Shown in pieces: positions 60,291 to 64,000 of a stretch of 64,000 nucleotides of DNA (position 1 is the first letter of the stretch; every line of letters starts with the position of its first letter). The notes under the pieces are model-generated. The model did not search any database. It was not told where the DNA came from and saw nothing but the letters and a program-made list of their open reading frames with translations. A program made the position numbers and the translations under genes. This DNA comes from an uncultured Bacteroidales bacterium (GTDB taxonomy: Bacteria > Bacteroidota > Bacteroidia > Bacteroidales > F082). The stretch covers positions 18,377 through 82,376 of the forward strand of contig ONFF01000012.1 in assembly GCA_900317055.1 (NCBI GenBank), given 5' to 3'.

Positions 60291-62453
60291 TTATCTTTTT
60301 ACCGTAATGCGTTCCGTCTGCGAAACTCCCATTGCATTGGTAATCCGCAGCAGGTAAACCCCTTGCGGCAGGTCTGAAACATGGATTTCATTCGTGTTTT
60401 GCACAGTCTTCACCAACTGTCCAAGCCCATTATAAACCTGCACCTCGGCGGCCTCAATGCCATCTATCGTCGCCTTTTCCGTGGCAGGGTTAGGATAGAC
60501 AGAAACGCTCCCTTCTATTTCCTCCAATCCTACTCCCGAAAAATGCGCAACAAGTTCAATGTCCTCTTCAAGCTCAAAGCTATATGGATTCTCCGTTGAA
60601 ACCTGATTGCCGTTGACTTCCCAATACAAGAACGAACAGCCTTCATTGGGAATAGCCTCCACTTGCACCATTTTATCTTCACAAGTAGCCTCTTTTAAAA
60701 CCCTGACCGTTCCCGCAGTTTCATCGGCTGAAACCACCGATAAAATTACGGTTAAACTCTCATGCATATTGGTAAATTCGCTCCATCCTTCGGCGTTTTG
60801 GTAGGCATCAAGAGTACCGCATGGAACGATGATGGGGATGTCAACAGGGAAATGCCATGCATTCGGAGTCATCATGCGTTTCAATTCTGGTGGAGTGGTC
60901 GCCTTGATTATCATTTTCTCGAATTGTGTATTATCAAAAGCTGACTCAGCAATCCAATTCACTGATTCACCAATGACAAGATTGTTGTAACCGATGCAAG
61001 AATCAAAGGTGTAAATCGGAATCCTCTCCACAAAGTCTGGAATAACCAAATCGCCCGTAAGACTCGTACAATGTGAGAAGGCTCCTGCTCCAATTTCCGC
61101 TAAGCTTTCGGGAAAAACGAATTCGGCAAGTCTCTCGCAATGAGAAAAAGCTTGACTACCTATACTAATCACCCCGTTGGGCATATTGATTTCTGAAAGA
61201 TTGATGCAGTCTTTGAAACAATCGGAATTAATATATTTCAGTCCATCAGGAAGAACAACGGAAACCAAATTGGAACAACCGGTAAAAGTCTCTCTTCCTG
61301 TTTTTTCCCAACCATCGGGAATCACAATATCCTTAAGGCTCGTGCAACCTTTAAAGACACCGTAACCTTGGTCGGATTCATTCTCAAAAACATATCGAGC
61401 AGGAAGAATAACGCTCTCTATACCCGAGCAATCCGCAAAAGCAAGGAAATCGATTTCCCTTACTGACTCCGGAATTGTCAATGTTCCTGTTAAGCCACTA
61501 CATCCACAAAACGCAGAATTTTCAATGAATTGTACGGATTTGCCTAACTCCAAAGCGCCAGTAAAGCCTCTGCTCTCAAAAAATGCGTTTTGGGCAATCG
61601 TTTTCACACTATCAGGTATCACGAGTGCCCCAGCTTGCTGATTCCAACCCGAAAAACTTGAGATTCCAACAATCCTTAACGACTCAGAAAGCACCAATCT
61701 AGTAAATCCCGTGCAATTCATAAAAGTTCCATAGTCATATAGATAATAATCATTATCGGTAAGGCCAATTTCCGTCACAGAATCTGGAATGACAAGTTCA
61801 CCCATAAAACCGCCACAATTAGCAAAGGCACCATATTTGATTTTTTCCAAGCCTTCGGGCAATACAAGTTGGCCTGCCAAGTTAGTACAATCGGCAAAAC
61901 ATGCCACCCCGATAACCTTCAAAGACTCTGGAAGTACCAAACGGTTGAAACCTGAGCAACCCATAAAAGCACCAAGATATATCGAAAAATTGAAATAATA
62001 CATATCGTCTGTGTCACCCAACTCGTTCACTGAATCTGGAATGGTAAGCGTTCCCGTGAATCCGTTGCACTCGAAAAAAGCTCCATACTTGACTTTGGTC
62101 AACGAATGTGGCAGATGGAGTTCTCCAACAAACCCAGTGCAACGACCAAAAGCCATCTCACCAATCTCAGTTATTGATTCAGGTAAAACAAGTTCTCCTG
62201 TTAAACCGCTACAATTCCAAAATGCTTCTTTTTTGATGGATTTCACCTCATAATTTACACCTTGATGCTCCACCGATGCAGGAATGACGAGTTCGCCTTG
62301 TGCGGCTTGCCCGTCCACATGACCGTCCACGCTCACTTGTGGCGGGTCGGTGCTGATGATTGAATACAATAGGTCGCCCGACTGGAAATCATATGCCAGG
62401 GCTTGCATCGCAAAGCCGACCACAATCATTAAGGTTACGAATAATTTTTTCAT
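60291..62453 (-). CDS. BspA-type leucine-rich-repeat protein with T9SS tail
   Basis: The ATG at 62453 gives a signal peptide ending ALAYD and 720 residues. From about residue 70 to 560 it has BspA-type LRR_5 repeats of about 23 residues with the pattern LVLPESxxxIGxxAFxxC. A short linker with a WEVNGNQVSTENPY-type repeat domain (about 590-635) follows. The C-terminus (VYPNPATEKATI to the end) is a Por-secretion tail. Such proteins are exposed on the surface and used for binding host or other bacterial surfaces. Promoter at 62501-62508, with a repeat carrying a phased heptamer just upstream. Confidence 0.88.
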   Translation of the reverse strand: MKKLFVTLMIVVGFAMQALAYDFQSGDLLYSIISTDPPQVSVDGHVDGQAAQGELVIPASVEHQGVNYEVKSIKKEAFWNCSGLTGELVLPESITEIGEMAFGRCTGFVGELHLPHSLTKVKYGAFFECNGFTGTLTIPDSVNELGDTDDMYYFNFSIYLGAFMGCSGFNRLVLPESLKVIGVACFADCTNLAGQLVLPEGLEKIKYGAFANCGGFMGELVIPDSVTEIGLTDNDYYLYDYGTFMNCTGFTRLVLSESLRIVGISSFSGWNQQAGALVIPDSVKTIAQNAFFESRGFTGALELGKSVQFIENSAFCGCSGLTGTLTIPESVREIDFLAFADCSGIESVILPARYVFENESDQGYGVFKGCTSLKDIVIPDGWEKTGRETFTGCSNLVSVVLPDGLKYINSDCFKDCINLSEINMPNGVISIGSQAFSHCERLAEFVFPESLAEIGAGAFSHCTSLTGDLVIPDFVERIPIYTFDSCIGYNNLVIGESVNWIAESAFDNTQFEKMIIKATTPPELKRMMTPNAWHFPVDIPIIVPCGTLDAYQNAEGWSEFTNMHESLTVILSVVSADETAGTVRVLKEATCEDKMVQVEAIPNEGCSFLYWEVNGNQVSTENPYSFELEEDIELVAHFSGVGLEEIEGSVSVYPNPATEKATIDGIEAAEVQVYNGLGQLVKTVQNTNEIHVSDLPQGVYLLRITNAMGVSQTERITVKR

Positions 62454-62500
62454 TGCTTTGAGTTTTTTATCGTGAATACTTTTGTGTTTGATTTTTGATG

Positions 62501-62508
62501 CAAAAGTA
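62501..62508 (-). promoter_or_regulatory. -7 element of the BspA-like gene
   Basis: CAAAAGTA on the + strand reads TACTTTTG on the - strand; TTG (62529-62531) lies 20 bp upstream on that strand as a -33 box. It lies inside a longer open frame, so it supports the start at 62453. The leader is about 45 bases. Confidence 0.55.
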
Positions 62509-62532
62509 GACTCACTATAAAAACCTGTCAAG

Positions 62533-62598
62533 AAAAACAATGTGCGGATTTGTGCGGGTTTTTGGCTATCGTACCGATAATCAATTAGATGCAGATTC
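62533..62598. repeat. 66-bp direct repeat, copy 1, next to the BspA promoter
   Basis: Matches 63035-63100 at 60 of 66 positions, the first 31 without mismatch. It contains TGTGCGG twice at 10-bp spacing (62541 and 62551). It lies directly upstream of the -33 region of the BspA-like gene. Confidence 0.85.
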
Positions 62599-62616
62599 CT
62601 AAAAGTGCCATCAAAT

Positions 62617-62990
62617 TCATTTCTTCACGAATTTGACGATACAATCAATGCAGATGGGAAGCGAGGTAACTTCATCGATAAACACATTGGCGGGGTGCAT
62701 ATCCTCTAAAGAAACATGGTTCAGACTATTTCCCAACTGCTTGGGCCTCCTTGGCCGCTTCCAGCATGGCCACTTGCTGCAAGGCTTCTTTCAGCGTAGC
62801 TTGCGACGAGGGTCGCCCCGATGAGAGCCGCGCCTGCCTTGCAGACTCCTGAATGCTCTCGAAGATTAAATCGAGGAAGGTCTGTGGATCCATTTTCTAT
62901 CTGGTTTACAAGTTCATCGATGATATGAAGTGTTGACTGTGTGAAGCCGTCATTAGCAATTGCCTCATATAGGTCTTGAAAGCACTTCAT
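62617..62990 (-). pseudogene. Internally deleted kinase-like (polyvalent-protein-type) gene
   Basis: An N-terminal part starts at the ATG at 62990 (MKCFQDLYEAIAND) and reads to about 62735. A different frame then gives a C-terminal part, NHVSLEDMHPANVFIDEV, ending IDCIVKFVKK at 62617. DMHPANV followed by CID resembles the catalytic loop and metal site of kinase-like domains seen in phage polyvalent proteins. The middle of such a gene is missing, so it looks deleted and frame-broken. A 55-codon frame at 62726-62893 also exists and cannot be excluded as a separate small gene. A promoter box precedes it (63006-63013). Confidence 0.4.
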
Positions 62991-63005
62991 CGTTTTTCAT
63001 TTGTG

Positions 63006-63013
63006 CAAAAATA
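63006..63013 (-). promoter_or_regulatory. -7 element upstream of the broken kinase-like gene
   Basis: CAAAAATA on the + strand reads TATTTTTG on the - strand; a TTTG box (63033-63036) lies 19 bp upstream on that strand and touches the 66-bp repeat. The ATG at 62990 would be 16 bases downstream. Confidence 0.5.
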
Positions 63014-63034
63014 CACATTATTTCCAAAACCTCA

Positions 63035-63100
63035 AAAAACAATGTGCGGATTTGTGCGGGTTTTTCGCTATCGTCCCTATAATCAAATAGATGCGGAATC
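63035..63100. repeat. 66-bp direct repeat, copy 2, across the LuxR-type gene 3' end
   Basis: Matches 62533-62598. TGTGCGG occurs twice at 10-bp spacing (63043 and 63053). The last 18 bases are the stop and final codons of the LuxR-type gene; the first part lies next to the promoter at 63006-63036. Confidence 0.85.
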
Positions 63101-64000
63101 GCTGGCAAAGCTGCAAAGCGTTGCGGAAAGCGACTCCTCGCTGCCGAAAATGCTTTTCAGTTTGCGGCTGCGCTCGCTCACGGTGTTGTAAGCACGCTGC
63201 ATCAAGGCGGAAATGTCAGCATCCGAAAGGCCAAGCAGGTATAAGCAGCAATAGTCAAGGTCGCCCTTGGTGAGGTTGGGATAGGCCTTGGCCAAACGGA
63301 CGGTGAACTGGTTGAAGTGGCGGTCGGCAGCCTCGCGCAACGCCATCACCTGCTCCTTGCCCAAGGCATAGTCCTGATATAGCTTGCAGTCCATCTGCGC
63401 CTTGAACTGTCCTTCGTTCACCCGCTCCATGATGAGGCGGCAGATAGGCTCTTCGTTAAACGACACCGCTTGCGCCTCCTGTTTCGGCGCGCCGTTGCCC
63501 GCCTGTTGCCGCATCTGGTCCTTCAGCTCGCGCAGCTCCTGGTTGCTCCGTTTCAGCCTTCCCGACATCGAAGCTTTCTCCAATCGGTGCGCCTCGCGTT
63601 CGGCCTCCATCCTCTGGCTCTCCAACCGATGTGCCTCCTGCACAGCCTCCATCTGCTGGCTCGCCGCGTCGCGCTGCTGCTTCATCCTGCGCCTAATCAG
63701 CAACCAAGCCAACAGCGCCGCCACCGCAACCAGAACGCACACCACGACGATCATCCTGTTCTTCCGCAGCCGCGCTGCCTGCTGCCTCTCGGCCTCGGCT
63801 CGCTCTTGCTCCCATTGCAAATGTTGTTGAAACAATTCGTTGAGTTGTGAGACTTGCCTGTTGCTCTCCGCTTCAAGAGCTGGATTTTCCACCTGATAAC
63901 GGGCATATTGGGTGGCCTTCAGCGTGTCACCTTTTACTTGGAAAATATCGCGCAACGACCTGGCAGCACCTCTTTTCATCACAACATTATCCTTGTTTTC
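63083..64000 (-). CDS. LuxR-type (GerE-like HTH) regulator with membrane helix and coiled coil, 5' truncated by window
   Basis: The frame is open to the window end, so the N-terminus is missing; about 305 residues are visible. From the left: end of a TPR-like region (about 10-45), one membrane helix (around VVVCVLVAVAALLAWLLI), a Glu/Arg/Gln-rich coiled coil (about 110-165), then a C-terminal domain whose last part, LTKGDLDYCCLYLLGLSDAD to KLKSIFG, follows the GerE-type HTH pattern. This order (TPR, membrane helix, coiled coil, HTH) is known for Bacteroidota membrane regulators. Its stop lies inside a 66-bp repeat. Confidence 0.78.
   Translation of the reverse strand, partial: ENKDNVVMKRGAARSLRDIFQVKGDTLKATQYARYQVENPALEAESNRQVSQLNELFQQHLQWEQERAEAERQQAARLRKNRMIVVVCVLVAVAALLAWLLIRRRMKQQRDAASQQMEAVQEAHRLESQRMEAEREAHRLEKASMSGRLKRSNQELRELKDQMRQQAGNGAPKQEAQAVSFNEEPICRLIMERVNEGQFKAQMDCKLYQDYALGKEQVMALREAADRHFNQFTVRLAKAYPNLTKGDLDYCCLYLLGLSDADISALMQRAYNTVSERSRKLKSIFGSEESLSATLCSFASDSASI

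Noticed and set aside
62726-62893. 55-residue ORF (MDPQTFLDLI start) as a separate gene
   Set aside because: It overlaps the N-terminal part of the broken kinase-like gene in another frame. The 89-codon frame has the better start and promoter distance. Kept only as an alternative.

Overview
The window comes from an anaerobic, Gram-negative member of the Bacteroidales (Bacteroidota), probably a gut or other host-associated lineage that has a type IX secretion system. The evidence is: Bacteroidota-type promoters (TTTG about 20 bp upstream of TAnnTTTG); two proteins with C-terminal Por-secretion (T9SS) tails; lipid A genes (lpxK, lpxH); a Na+-pumping methylmalonyl-CoA decarboxylase operon of the succinate-to-propionate route; a 2-oxoacid:ferredoxin oxidoreductase with a tiny ferredoxin; and a Bacteroidota-style RNase P RNA. 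No tRNA, CRISPR array, intact insertion sequence or prophage was seen.

Layout. 1-1058: 3' part of a GatD-like asparaginase. 1118-15135: a 14-kb + strand surface-acylation locus. It starts with fkbH-like, MaoC-like, a split transketolase pair and an acyl carrier protein, and continues with four consecutive pairs of an MBOAT O-acyltransferase and an SGNH/DltD-like protein. Three of the MBOATs are recent paralogues with a conserved core and a variable 3' end; an internal promoter precedes them. 15288-19870: mce-mmdADCB. 19935-24290: an aminoglycoside-phosphotransferase-like kinase, then a tight operon with a SpoIIE-type phosphatase, RsbW-like kinase, STAS antagonist, (p)ppGpp synthetase and (p)ppGpp hydrolase. 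24497-26938: two secreted proteins and an S41 protease lipoprotein. 27016-36173: zinc-ribbon protein and Nif3-like protein (-), lpxK-PNP-lpxH-M20 dipeptidase (+), Ntn hydrolase (-), dsbD (-). 36298-41023: tilS, thioredoxin-fold T9SS cargo, flavin reductase, membrane protein and a HepT/MntA toxin-antitoxin pair (all -). 41184-45636: korBA (-), ferredoxin and a lipoprotein (+). 45688-56962 (all -): GH2 glycosidase, YbjN-like protein, kinase-AAA+ fusion, gyrB, beta-barrel protein, 1019-aa TPR protein. 57144-58734: AspT-like transporter (+) and rnpB (-). 58776-64000 (all -): decayed small ORFs, a beta-barrel, a small lipoprotein, a BspA-type LRR T9SS cargo, a broken kinase-like gene and a LuxR-type regulator cut by the window end.

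How the genes work together. The fkbH/transketolase/ACP set looks like a route to a short hydroxylated acyl-ACP, which the MBOATs would pass across the inner membrane and the SGNH partners would place on cell-surface glycans. The partner-switch proteins and the two alarmone enzymes are translationally coupled, so they probably form one signalling unit. The strongest candidates for undescribed biology are the MBOAT/SGNH cassette array with its unusual acyl-ACP genes, the partner-switch/alarmone operon, the Ser/Thr kinase-AAA+ fusion, and a 66-bp repeat with 10-bp-phased TGTGCGG heptamers next to two promoters beside a LuxR-type gene. All functions were read from sequence motifs alone; no database search was possible.
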